This document shows, one piece after another, positions 26,720 to 36,084 of a DNA stretch of 64,000 nt; position 1 is the stretch's first letter, and every line of letters begins with the position of its first letter. Source of the DNA: Anaerorhabdus sp036637135 (GTDB taxonomy: Bacteria; Bacillota_I; Bacilli_A; Erysipelotrichales; Erysipelotrichaceae); NCBI RefSeq assembly GCF_036637135.1, contig NZ_JAVWNC010000001.1, positions 1 to 64,000 of the forward strand. The letters are read 5' to 3'. Both the position numbers and the translations under genes were made by a program. The notes beneath the pieces were generated by a model. That model was not told the origin of the DNA, ran no database searches, and worked only from the letters and a program-made list of their open reading frames with translations.

Positions 26720-28435
26720 ATTAAAAAGAAAATGATTAATTTTTCAATTATGATTTTGTTTTGTTTTGTAATTACACTCATCTTTTGCTATCCCTACCTA
26801 AATGATGCGATCTTTATCGGTCCGGATACTGCTTTTCATATAAATCGGATCGAAGCACTTAGTATTGCGATTCAAAATGGTGATTACTATCCTCGACTCT
26901 TTTTCCATCAAAATTATAACTTTGGATATGGTAGTCCAATGTTTTATTCTTTTTTCTTTCTTTATTTTCCTGCTTTCATGCGAATAATGGGTATTGGGGT
27001 TTATGATACCTATCACATCTTCTTGTTTGTGTGTGCTTTTCTAGCTGCAATCGCGATGTATAAATGTGCTGAACTTGTATTGAATAAAAAAAATAAAATT
27101 TATATTTGGTTTACTGTCCTATTTTATATTTGGAATTGTTTCTATATGTCAGATTTCTATAAACGAGGTGCTGTTGGTGAAACACTTGCCTTTATTTTCA
27201 TCCCATTAGTCATTATGGGTATGTATTATTCAGTATATGGAAGCTTTAGGAAACAGTATATTTTGGTTATTGGATTTTGTGGTTTATTACTATCTCATAA
27301 TATTTCATTTATCATCATGGTTGTTGCTTATGGTATTTATTTATTACTGCATATTAAAATTTTACTTAAAAATCGCAAACGTATTATTTGGATTTCCTTT
27401 ATTACAATTACTTGTGTTCTATTAACTGCATTCTTCACATTTCCTATGTTAGAGCAACTAGCAGGTGGTAGTTATCGAATCAGTGATTATTTTGGTACAA
27501 CATCCTTATCAGATTCCGCAATGAATTTTTGGGATATTTTTGACTTCAGAACTGATGATAGTAAATATCTCTGCGATTCATTAGGTCCTTTCTTGTTGTT
27601 TGTGCCTTTGTTTTACATCTTTACACGAAATAAAAATAAATTAATTACATTCTCTATCATTATTGGTTACCTTATGGTTATCATGACAACAAAATTATTT
27701 CCCTGGGAACATCTTAAGTTTCTAAGTTTTCTGCAATTTCCAACACGCTTACTAGTACCTGCTGCTAGTTTTTTAGCATTGGGTGCTGGATATACAATTG
27801 CTTATCTACCATTAAATAAACAATACAAACCATTCTTCAACAAAGTTATGTTGATTTTAGTTGTCATTATAGGTGTTTTGCAATTATTTGGTTACACACG
27901 AACACCTGGTATCATTACGCGATTAACTCAAGGTAATGAACTTGCGAATGATGAACAATTTTTAGGTTCTGTTGCTTGGTATAATTTATTAGAAGTTTCA
28001 TCACCTGATTATTTACCAATTAAAACAAATGTAGACCATCGAATGCATGGAACAGTTGTCCTTACTAATAGTGAGGATCTCATTACCGTAAACAGTCCTT
28101 ATGTAGGCTACAATAACTTTACATTTTCAATACCTGTTGTACGTGAAGGCACATACTATGTAGCACCTCTTACTTATTACAAAGGCTATTACGCAGAAAT
28201 ATATAAGAATGAACAACTTATCGAAAAAGTCAAAGCTTCCGCAGATCCTGAAACTGGATTAGTACGTATTGAACCATCACCAACTCAAGAAGATGATGCA
28301 CATGTAACGATTCATGTCCTTTATCAAGGCACACTCATCCAAGTTATATCAGGATGGATTTCTGGTATTTCAGTCATTTTATATTTAATCTTTACGTCCA
28401 TACAACAACTTAAAAAAACAAAGAAAATTAAATGA
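26720..28435 (+). CDS. PTPS-related multi-spanning membrane protein (GT-C/YfhO-like)
   Basis: About 571 aa with roughly 12 membrane helices and a C-terminal beta-rich outside region (about 420-540) before a last helix. The first loop has IGPDTAFHINRIEALSIAI and a GYGSPMFYSFF segment, the signature of the 6-pyruvoyl-tetrahydropterin synthase-related membrane family. That family has a GT-C/YfhO-like fold and probably transfers lipid-linked sugars outside the cell. The start is uncertain. The ATG at 26711 directly touches the GGAG site, and the ATG at 26732 has no site. An ATT at 26720 lies 9 nt after GGAG and gives the typical N-terminus M-KKK-MINF. Confidence 0.75.
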   Translation: MKKKMINFSIMILFCFVITLIFCYPYLNDAIFIGPDTAFHINRIEALSIAIQNGDYYPRLFFHQNYNFGYGSPMFYSFFFLYFPAFMRIMGIGVYDTYHIFLFVCAFLAAIAMYKCAELVLNKKNKIYIWFTVLFYIWNCFYMSDFYKRGAVGETLAFIFIPLVIMGMYYSVYGSFRKQYILVIGFCGLLLSHNISFIIMVVAYGIYLLLHIKILLKNRKRIIWISFITITCVLLTAFFTFPMLEQLAGGSYRISDYFGTTSLSDSAMNFWDIFDFRTDDSKYLCDSLGPFLLFVPLFYIFTRNKNKLITFSIIIGYLMVIMTTKLFPWEHLKFLSFLQFPTRLLVPAASFLALGAGYTIAYLPLNKQYKPFFNKVMLILVVIIGVLQLFGYTRTPGIITRLTQGNELANDEQFLGSVAWYNLLEVSSPDYLPIKTNVDHRMHGTVVLTNSEDLITVNSPYVGYNNFTFSIPVVREGTYYVAPLTYYKGYYAEIYKNEQLIEKVKASADPETGLVRIEPSPTQEDDAHVTIHVLYQGTLIQVISGWISGISVILYLIFTSIQQLKKTKKIK

Positions 28436-28502
28436 AAACGGTATCAAAAAATATAATTTAAAAATGAAAGCGATTACTTGTGATTTTTTTTAACTTTTGC
28501 TA

Positions 28503-28532
28503 TTTACAAGCATATTTTCATGGTGTTATACT
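28503..28532 (+). promoter_or_regulatory. adhE promoter
   Basis: TTTACA (28503-28508), an 18-nt spacer and TATACT (28527-28532). The start of transcription would fall just before the Rex-like site. Confidence 0.6.
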
Positions 28533-28544
28533 TCAATCGTTACA

Positions 28545-28562
28545 AAGTGAAAGTTTTCACAA
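28545..28562 (+). promoter_or_regulatory. Putative Rex operator of adhE
   Basis: The 18-bp AAGTGAA-AGTT-TTCACAA fits the Rex consensus TTGTGAA-N4-TTCACAA at 12 of 14 defined positions. It lies between the -10 box and the AGGAGG site, ideal for repression. Rex is known to control adhE in many Firmicutes. Confidence 0.65.
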
Positions 28563-28574
28563 TAGGAGGAAATC

Positions 28575-31253
28575 ATGGCAGTTAAGAAGTTAACTAAAAA
28601 GAGTACTAAAGCAACTACTGAAGTTAAGAAAGCTACACCTGTTCAAGAACCTGTAGGAAAAACAAACGTTCCTGAAGTCAATGAAAAAGTCGCAAAAGCA
28701 TTAGTCGCTTTAGACAAATATGCAAATTACGACCAAGAAAAAATCGACTACATCGTAGCAAAATGTTCTGTTGCAGCATTAGACAAACATGGCGATTTAG
28801 CTAAGCTTGCAATTGAAGAAACAAAACGTGGTGTCTTTGAAGACAAAGCAACTAAAAATCTATTCGCTTGCGAATATGTAGTAAATCATATGCGTCACCT
28901 TAAAACTGTTGGAGTTATTTCTGAAGATGAAGTTCAAGGTTTAACTTACATTGCAGAACCAGTTGGTGTTGTTGCAGGTGTAACACCTGTTACTAACCCT
29001 ACTTCAACTACAATCTTCAAATCATTAATCTCATTAAAAACTAGAAACCCAATTATCTTTGGATTCCATCCAAATGCACAAAACTGTTCAGCTGCAACAG
29101 CAAGAGTAATTTACGATGCTGCTATCGCTGCAGGTGCTCCTGAAGATTGTATCCAATGGATTGAATACCCTAGTATGGAAGCTACTAACGCATTAATGAA
29201 CCATCCAGATGTTGCAACTATCTTAGCAACTGGTGGTAACGCAATGGTTAAAGCAGCTTACTCATGTGGTAAACCAGCATTAGGTGTTGGAGCTGGAAAT
29301 GTTCCTGCATACATTGAAACAACAGCTAATTTAAAACAAGCAGTAAATGATATCTGTTTATCAAAAGCATTTGATAACGGTATGATTTGTGCATCTGAAC
29401 AAGCTGTTATCATCGATAAAGAAATTTATGCTGATGCAATCGAATTATTCAAAAATTATAACGTTCACTTTGCAAGTAAAAAAGAAAAAGAATTATTAGA
29501 AAAATATATGTTCGGTGTAACTGCATATTCTAAAGATGTTGATGCAGCTCGCTTAAATCCTGTTGTAGTAGGACGTCCTGCTGCATGGATTGCAGAACAA
29601 GCAGGATTTACAATTGATCCAAAAACAAGCATCATCGCTGTTGAATGTAAAGAAGTAGGACCTAAAGAACCAATGACAAGAGAAAAATTATCACCAGTTC
29701 TTGCCTTCCTAACATCTGATTCAGTAGAAGATGGATTAAACAAATCAGAAGCAATGGTTATGTTCAATGGTATTGGACATAGTGCTGCAATTCATACTAT
29801 GAACGCTGATTTAGCTAAACGCTTCGGTGAAAGAATTAAAGCATGTCGTATTATTTGGAATTCTCCAAGTACTTTCGGTGGTATTGGTAACGTTTATAAC
29901 TCATTCATTCCTTCATTAACATTAGGATGTGGATCTTATGGACATAACTCAGTATCAGATAACGTTAGTGCAATCAACTTACTAAACATCAAGAAAATTG
30001 GTAAAAGGAGAAATAATATGCAATGGTTCAAAGTACCATCTAAAATCTACTTCGAAAGAGATTCTATTGAATACTTACACTCAATGCGTGATGTTGAAAG
30101 AGTATTCATTGTAACTGACCGTTCAATGGTTGATTTAGGTTATGTAACTCGTGTAACTGACCAATTAGAAGGCAGACGTAATAAAGTACAAGTTCAATTA
30201 TTCTGTGATGTTGAACCAGATCCAAGTATTCAAACAGTTAAAAAAGGTTTAAGCCTAATGGAAGCATTTAAACCAGATACAATCATCGCTATTGGTGGTG
30301 GATCTAGTATGGATGCTGCAAAAGGTATGTGGTTATTCTATGAACAACCAGATGTAAACTTTGATGATTTAAAACAAAAATTCATGGATATTCGTAAACG
30401 TGCATTCCGTTATCCAGAATTAGGTAAGAAATCAAAATTAGTATGTATTCCTACTACTTCAGGTACAGGTTCAGAAGTTACTCCATTCGCTGTTATTACT
30501 GACCGTGAAGAAGGTAAAAAATATCCATTGGCTGACTACTCATTAACTCCAACTGTAGCAATCGTGGATCCAGCATTAACAATGTCATTACCTGCATCAA
30601 TTACTGCTGATACTGGTATGGACGTATTAACTCATGCTACTGAAGCTTATGTATCAACACTTGCTAATGACTTCACTGATGGTCTTGCATTGCAAGCAAT
30701 CAAAATGGTATTCGAATATTTACCAAGAGCTGTAGCTAATGGTAAGAATGACCCTGAAGCTCGTGAAAAAATGCATAATGCAGCTACTATCGCTGGTATG
30801 GCTTTCGCAAATGCATTCTTAGGTGTTAACCACTCAATCGCACATAAGATTGGTGCTGAATATCATGTTCCTCATGGACGTGCAAACGCAATCTTAATGC
30901 CACACGTAATTCGTTACAATGGTACTAAACCAGAAAAACCTGGTATCTGGCCTAAATACAATTACTACAAAGCAAATGAAAAATACGCTGATCTTGCAAA
31001 ACTTCTTGGACTAAAATTCAAGACAGTTGAAGAAGGTGTTGAAGCATATGCAGCTGCTTGTGGTAACTTAGGTAAAGACTGTGGAATCAAGATGGCATTT
31101 AAAGATCAAGGTATCGATGAAAAAGTATTCAAAGAAAATCTTGAAAAGATTGCTTACCTTGCTTATGAAGACCAATGTTCACCTGCTAACCCTCGTGTAC
31201 CAATGGTTGAAGATATCAAACAAATTATGCTTGAAGCATACAAAGGTTTCTAG
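28575..31253 (+). CDS. adhE: Bifunctional acetaldehyde-CoA/alcohol dehydrogenase
   Basis: An 892-aa fusion. After a Lys/Thr-rich 40-residue extension comes the acetaldehyde dehydrogenase domain (about 40-465, catalytic Cys in DNGMICASEQ). A linker (465-485) and the iron-dependent alcohol dehydrogenase domain (about 485-892) follow. GGGSSMDAAKG binds NAD, and HATEAYVS, HSIAHKIGAEYHVPHGRAN and nearby His/Asp residues bind Fe. It reduces acetyl-CoA to ethanol and regenerates NAD+. Codon use is strongly biased, suggesting high expression. The linker DNA holds an internal AAAGGAG site 8 nt before Met482. A Rex-like site precedes the gene. Confidence 0.97.
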   Translation: MAVKKLTKKSTKATTEVKKATPVQEPVGKTNVPEVNEKVAKALVALDKYANYDQEKIDYIVAKCSVAALDKHGDLAKLAIEETKRGVFEDKATKNLFACEYVVNHMRHLKTVGVISEDEVQGLTYIAEPVGVVAGVTPVTNPTSTTIFKSLISLKTRNPIIFGFHPNAQNCSAATARVIYDAAIAAGAPEDCIQWIEYPSMEATNALMNHPDVATILATGGNAMVKAAYSCGKPALGVGAGNVPAYIETTANLKQAVNDICLSKAFDNGMICASEQAVIIDKEIYADAIELFKNYNVHFASKKEKELLEKYMFGVTAYSKDVDAARLNPVVVGRPAAWIAEQAGFTIDPKTSIIAVECKEVGPKEPMTREKLSPVLAFLTSDSVEDGLNKSEAMVMFNGIGHSAAIHTMNADLAKRFGERIKACRIIWNSPSTFGGIGNVYNSFIPSLTLGCGSYGHNSVSDNVSAINLLNIKKIGKRRNNMQWFKVPSKIYFERDSIEYLHSMRDVERVFIVTDRSMVDLGYVTRVTDQLEGRRNKVQVQLFCDVEPDPSIQTVKKGLSLMEAFKPDTIIAIGGGSSMDAAKGMWLFYEQPDVNFDDLKQKFMDIRKRAFRYPELGKKSKLVCIPTTSGTGSEVTPFAVITDREEGKKYPLADYSLTPTVAIVDPALTMSLPASITADTGMDVLTHATEAYVSTLANDFTDGLALQAIKMVFEYLPRAVANGKNDPEAREKMHNAATIAGMAFANAFLGVNHSIAHKIGAEYHVPHGRANAILMPHVIRYNGTKPEKPGIWPKYNYYKANEKYADLAKLLGLKFKTVEEGVEAYAAACGNLGKDCGIKMAFKDQGIDEKVFKENLEKIAYLAYEDQCSPANPRVPMVEDIKQIMLEAYKGF

Positions 31254-31292
31254 AAATTAAGATTACAGCTTCAAAATAAAAAAGAACTCAAC

Positions 31293-31332
31293 AAAAAAGA
31301 TATTACTGATTTTCGAAAGTAATATCTTTTTT
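31293..31332. terminator. Bidirectional terminator between adhE and the hydrolase gene
   Basis: AAAAAAGATATTACT pairs with AGTAATATCTTTTTT around a 10-nt loop, between two convergent genes. Confidence 0.85.
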
Positions 31333-31353
31333 AGTACAAACATACACAAATCA

Positions 31354-32322
31354 TCAAATTGAATCCGCTAAGGTCGTTTGTTTATTCAATACATCTGTTT
31401 CAATAATTCTTATCATCTTGGAAGGCTCTTCGAAACATGGACTATGCGCAGATTCTAAAAAAGTGTAAAAACCTACCAATGGAGCATGAATTTTTTTAGC
31501 ATATTTTTTTGCAAGTTGATAAGATACTTGATAATCATATTTACCTTGAAAAATATAAACAGGAATTTCTAACTTCGGTACTGCAATCATGTAATCCTTG
31601 TTCGTGACTTCATCAAACAAAATATCCATCGATAACTTCATACCTTTCAAGTATTTTACTTTTTCTACCATTGTATATCGTTTTGTCCCCAAGATTATTT
31701 TTGAAATCTCAAACATTGATATTTTATTATGCATAACGCCAACTCCCAGTTTTGTCATACTTTTTGTTCTTGTCATAAGATAGGAGTTTGGTATTGGCTT
31801 ACCTTCAACTAGTTCATATTTTTTTAACTTCCTTAAATTTTTCTTGTCATCTAATTTCTCAAAAGCAGTGCACATATACTCATATCCTAGTCTCTCCGAG
31901 AGATCTTGATTCGTTACTTGACCGATACCCATATAGGCTTCAAATACAAAGGGGTTTTGTTGAACTGTTAAAATTCCTAAAACAGAACCCCAAGAATGAC
32001 CCATTAAGTAAATTTTATCTTTTTTAAATCGCTTTCTTAAATAAACTGTAACAGCTAATGTATCGTCAATTAATTGCTGAACATTTATCAAATTTTTATT
32101 CATCTTTGAGTCATAACTAATTCCACTACCTCTTTGTTCCCACCAACAAACTGTAAAAAGCTTATCCAATCCTGTTGGAAACTTTTCACACATTGCTATC
32201 ATTGGTTGGCCTGGTCCTCCATGTAAGAATAAAAGAACTGGTTTACTTATGTCCTCTGTTTGTATGAACATTCCCTGATCAAGATCATTAATAGGTACCA
32301 TTATTTTTTCATCAATTCTCAT
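31354..32322 (-). CDS. Alpha/beta hydrolase, proline iminopeptidase-like
   Basis: A 322-aa cytosolic enzyme. HGGPG (34-38) forms the oxyanion hole, WEQRGSG (61-67) follows, and GHSWGS holds the nucleophile Ser110. The Asp in FQGKYDYQ and the His in LESAHSPCF complete the triad. The HGGPG/WEQRGSG combination is typical of the S33 peptidase group, but small-molecule esterases share it. Its start overlaps the MFS gene by 11 nt, so the pair is co-translated and may detoxify or process one compound and export it. Confidence 0.8.
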   Translation of the reverse strand: MRIDEKIMVPINDLDQGMFIQTEDISKPVLLFLHGGPGQPMIAMCEKFPTGLDKLFTVCWWEQRGSGISYDSKMNKNLINVQQLIDDTLAVTVYLRKRFKKDKIYLMGHSWGSVLGILTVQQNPFVFEAYMGIGQVTNQDLSERLGYEYMCTAFEKLDDKKNLRKLKKYELVEGKPIPNSYLMTRTKSMTKLGVGVMHNKISMFEISKIILGTKRYTMVEKVKYLKGMKLSMDILFDEVTNKDYMIAVPKLEIPVYIFQGKYDYQVSYQLAKKYAKKIHAPLVGFYTFLESAHSPCFEEPSKMIRIIETDVLNKQTTLADSI

Positions 32323-33604
32323 ATTCAGTCTTCTCCCTTAAATTAAATTCATCAAACTCATTTTGTATCATACTCTTAAATACTTTCTTACTCATAAAAG
32401 TGAAGTATGCAAGTATACCCATAACTAAACAGCCAATGAACACGCCTTTTATTCCAATCCACAAAACGATTCCACTTACAATAAATGACATAATTGGAGT
32501 CGCTGCTTGACATGAAGCAATGAGAATTGCATTAACTCTTCCTAAAAAGTTAGGTGCTACGATTTTAACTAAGAGTATATTTGCGTAAGTATTCAATAAA
32601 GTAATTAGGACCCCTGATACTGAAAGTGATATAAATAGTAGTATCGCTGTCAAATAATCATTTGTGCTAATTCCACCGATAATTAATGGTGCTGCGTAAA
32701 TAAAAATAAGTGCCAATCCGCCAATCTTTACAAGTTGATATTCATTCATTATCTCACTAATTTTTGGAAAAGCAATAGACCCAATAATACTACCAAATGC
32801 AAAACTTATTCCAATGATTGATATCATTTCATCTGATGAATGAAGTACTTCTTTTATTAATGGTATTTGAAATGCATTAAACGGTGTCATGATTGCGTTT
32901 AAGATTACTGCAAGTAGAATTATATAAATAATAATTTTACTCCCTTTTATAATGTTAATTCCCTCGTTAAAGTCAGTTAAAAAACTTGATTTCACATCGC
33001 TACGCCCAATCTGAATTGGTTTATAGTGTACAAAAATCATGACCAAACTACATCCAACAAACGCAATCATATCAATTACCAAAGCTGTTTGAATACCAAA
33101 CAGTCCGATAATAAAACCAACACTACCCAGCCCTATAAGTTCAACCGTACTTTGCAACCCTTGATTCAAAGATACTCCATAGTCATAATCCTCAGGTTTT
33201 AATAAGTGAGGTAACATCGCTGATGATGTTGGTAATCGAAATGCTTCCGATGTTGAAATGACGAGTGTTGTAATGATTAAGTGAGTTACATTTATCCATC
33301 CTTGTGAATAACCAATTAGTACAAATCCAACACATGCAGCTCGAATGATGTCTGTAGAGATTAAAACAAATTTCTTATTGAGCTTATCAACAAAAACCCC
33401 AAGAAATGGTTGAAGCAAAATTGTAGGCAAACGATTGATTCCAAAAATTAATGCTGAATAGACTGGATTATTAGTAATTGCATATACTATCCAAATAAAT
33501 GCAATGCTATCTAAACTATCCCCTAATCTATTTAATACATTGGCAAATGCATATGCAATAAAATTCTTTTGCTGAAGTAATTGCTTATAAGTTCTCTTTT
33601 CCAT
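32312..33604 (-). CDS. MFS transporter, EntS/macrolide-efflux-like
   Basis: A 430-aa protein with about 12 membrane helices. The intracellular loop after helix 2 reads GVFVDKLNKKFVLISTD, the motif-A region of MFS drug and siderophore exporters. N-terminal NFIAYAFANVLNRLGDSLD is typical of the MFS_3 (EntS-like) group. The substrate is unknown. It overlaps the downstream hydrolase gene. Confidence 0.85.
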   Translation of the reverse strand: MEKRTYKQLLQQKNFIAYAFANVLNRLGDSLDSIAFIWIVYAITNNPVYSALIFGINRLPTILLQPFLGVFVDKLNKKFVLISTDIIRAACVGFVLIGYSQGWINVTHLIITTLVISTSEAFRLPTSSAMLPHLLKPEDYDYGVSLNQGLQSTVELIGLGSVGFIIGLFGIQTALVIDMIAFVGCSLVMIFVHYKPIQIGRSDVKSSFLTDFNEGINIIKGSKIIIYIILLAVILNAIMTPFNAFQIPLIKEVLHSSDEMISIIGISFAFGSIIGSIAFPKISEIMNEYQLVKIGGLALIFIYAAPLIIGGISTNDYLTAILLFISLSVSGVLITLLNTYANILLVKIVAPNFLGRVNAILIASCQAATPIMSFIVSGIVLWIGIKGVFIGCLVMGILAYFTFMSKKVFKSMIQNEFDEFNLREKTEYEN

Positions 33605-33844
33605 AATTTCCCTCGTTTCTTAGATGAATTTTAATGAATTTTACCCAGTTGCGACCACCTACTTTACTTTGAAAAGGCGCAACTATGAGTTTCAATTGCT
33701 AAGTTCACATAAGAAAACTTTACTTTTTGACTTACAACCCCATCTACAGGAAAAAATTATAATAAATTAGAATTACATCCTTAGACATTCAAATAATTTT
33801 ATGATTATATTTAATTATAGATTAAGTCAAAAGGAGATATTAAA

Positions 33845-35578
33845 ATGGATACAAATCTAGCATTTACCAAAAATTCTTCACCCTTTGTTAATCAAAGGTT
33901 ACTTGACCATTCAAAAGTAATGGAACAAAAGATTTACCAAGTTGCAGGTAATGTTTATTCTGCTGTTGGTTTTGGATTACAAAATCCATTAATGATTGAG
34001 GGTGATGATGGTATCATCATCGTTGATCCAGGTGAATCTCTAGAATCATCGATTCACATCCACAATGAGTTTAGAAAGATTACAAATAAACCTGTTAAAG
34101 CTGTTATTATTACACACTTTCATCCAGACCATTGGGGAGGTATGAAAGCTTATGTTACACAGGAACAAGCTGATAAAAATGAAGTTATCGTCGTATCACA
34201 TGAGAATTTCTTAAAGAATGTTTCTTCATCCAATGGCCAACTTGCAGATATTCGTATGGGTAGAGCCATTTGGATGTATGGATCAATTTTACCTAGTGGT
34301 GAACAAGGTGTCATCAATGAAGGTGCAGGACCTCTACTACAAAAAGGTACGATCCAAATGGTTACACCAAACACGACGATAAAGAATGGTGAAACACGTG
34401 ATATGACAATCGCAGGTGTTCACTTAGAGATTTTCAATTGTCCAACTGAAACAGATGATCATCTATTAGTTTATATAAAAGATAGTCGATTACTTCATCT
34501 TGCGGATGCAGTTCAAGCTGAAGCATTTCCTAATTTATACACCGTTCGTGGACAAAGTAGAGATGCCGTTGTTTGGTATAGAGGTTTAGATAAAGCAAGA
34601 TCTTACAATCCCGCTTATCTAACTGGTGCACATATGCGTCCTGTTGTTGGAAATGAAGAAAGTATGAAACTTCTTACTGATTATCGTGATGCCATTCAAT
34701 ATACACATGATCAAACAGTAAGATTAATTAATCATGGGTTAACACCTGATTACATCGTTGATGCATTAAAACAATTACCTCCACATTTGTACCAACAAGA
34801 ACGTATTGGGGAATTCTATGGAACTTTCAAACAAGCAGTAAGAGCTATTTACGATACTTACATTGGTTGGTTTGATGGTAATCCAGCAAGTTTAAATACT
34901 TTGTCACCAAAAGATGAAGCAATTAAGATGGTTGAACTTTTAGGTGGCCGTGACGCCGTTTTAAAGGCATGTGAAGATGCTTTCAGTAAGAAAGAGTATC
35001 AATGGTGCGCTCAACTTGCAAACTATCCTATACGCGTTAAAAAAGACGATATGGAAATACGCAAAATTAAAGCCAAAGCAGTGAGAGAATTAGGCTATCT
35101 ATCAGAAAACGCAACATGGCGTAACTGGTATTTAACTTGTGCCCTACAACTTGAAGGAGCATTTGATGCCATTGCCTCACAAGCTGGTCCAAATGGTGGA
35201 TTCCCATCTTTCTCTAAAACAATTGTGGAATTACCAACAGAAGCAATGTTTGAATCATATAAATCAAAACTTAATGGACCAGAAAGTAATCAAGTTCATT
35301 TATTACTCAAATGTATTATTGATGAAACAAGAGAATCGTTTACATTAGAAATTAGAAAAGGTATTCTTGAGATTCATCAAAATTCAGATTTACCATGCGA
35401 AGAAACTATCATTGCATCAAAAGAAACTTTCGCAGAAATTATGGCAAAAGATATCACAATTCATGATGCAATTAAACAAGATAAAGTCATTGTAACAACA
35501 CCACATTATGTTGAAACATTCTTCAACTATTTTGATGGATATACTTCATTTATACATATGCCTTTCACATTTGAGTAA
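33845..35578 (+). CDS. Metallo-beta-lactamase-fold alkylsulfatase-like protein
   Basis: A 577-aa protein with the SdsA1/BDS1 layout: an MBL domain with THFHPDHWGG (His91, His93, Asp95, His96), a helical dimerisation region (about 335-430) and a C-terminal SCP2-like domain (about 450-577). TGAHMRP provides a further metal or substrate His. Known members cleave primary or secondary alkyl sulfates. No signal peptide is present, unlike secreted SdsA1, so it acts in the cytosol. The start follows AAAGGAG. It stands alone between two terminators. Confidence 0.82.
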   Translation: MDTNLAFTKNSSPFVNQRLLDHSKVMEQKIYQVAGNVYSAVGFGLQNPLMIEGDDGIIIVDPGESLESSIHIHNEFRKITNKPVKAVIITHFHPDHWGGMKAYVTQEQADKNEVIVVSHENFLKNVSSSNGQLADIRMGRAIWMYGSILPSGEQGVINEGAGPLLQKGTIQMVTPNTTIKNGETRDMTIAGVHLEIFNCPTETDDHLLVYIKDSRLLHLADAVQAEAFPNLYTVRGQSRDAVVWYRGLDKARSYNPAYLTGAHMRPVVGNEESMKLLTDYRDAIQYTHDQTVRLINHGLTPDYIVDALKQLPPHLYQQERIGEFYGTFKQAVRAIYDTYIGWFDGNPASLNTLSPKDEAIKMVELLGGRDAVLKACEDAFSKKEYQWCAQLANYPIRVKKDDMEIRKIKAKAVRELGYLSENATWRNWYLTCALQLEGAFDAIASQAGPNGGFPSFSKTIVELPTEAMFESYKSKLNGPESNQVHLLLKCIIDETRESFTLEIRKGILEIHQNSDLPCEETIIASKETFAEIMAKDITIHDAIKQDKVIVTTPHYVETFFNYFDGYTSFIHMPFTFE

Positions 35579-35609
35579 ACCTAAACATTAACTAATCCCT
35601 CCTTATGAT

Positions 35610-35647
35610 AAAAGTAGGATACTCTTCACTTAGAGTATCCTACTTTT
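35610..35647. terminator. Bidirectional terminator between convergent genes
   Basis: A 16-bp perfect stem (AAAAGTAGGATACTCT and its complement) with a 6-nt loop, shared by the alkylsulfatase-like gene and the ThrE small-subunit gene. Confidence 0.9.
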
Positions 35648-36084
35648 CATTTTGTATGATTTACTCTTTTCTTAAAGAGTAATTTAGTAAAGGTTGAAAC
35701 AAAGATCGTTCCCAATGCCAATGCTCCGGCACTTGCAAATGTATCAATACCAGTCAACATGGCTTGATTTGAGTTACCTTGAATGATTTCAAGCATGGTA
35801 TAGTACATTCCTTTTCCAGGTACTAAGATGATAAGTGCAATAATAAGAAAGACTGTAACCGGCATCTTTAATTTACGTGCACAAATTTCACCAAAAATAC
35901 TGAAAATCATCGAAGAAATAAATAAGGAAACAATGTTGGTTGAACCCATCATCATTTGTAACTCATAACATACATAACCAATAGTTCCACCAATTGCCGC
36001 TGCAATTAGTGCTTTACCATGAACATTAAAGATAACACCAAATCCCAATGCCGCAAGAAATGCTCCAAAGATAGAAAATATCAT
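35647..36084 (-). CDS. ThrE-type exporter, small (YjjB-like) subunit
   Basis: A 145-aa protein with four or five membrane helices, matching the C-terminal half of threonine/serine exporter ThrE (DUF3815). It begins at the stop of the larger partner gene, so the two halves of the transporter are translated together. The family exports small amino acids or, in enterobacteria, succinate (YjjPB). The substrate here is unknown. Confidence 0.82.
   Translation of the reverse strand: MIFSIFGAFLAALGFGVIFNVHGKALIAAAIGGTIGYVCYELQMMMGSTNIVSLFISSMIFSIFGEICARKLKMPVTVFLIIALIILVPGKGMYYTMLEIIQGNSNQAMLTGIDTFASAGALALGTIFVSTFTKLLFKKRVNHTK

Noticed and set aside
28478..28497. Second Rex-like site upstream of the adhE promoter
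   Set aside because: TTGTGAT followed by a T run and AACTT matches only one half-site; the spacing to the second half does not fit.
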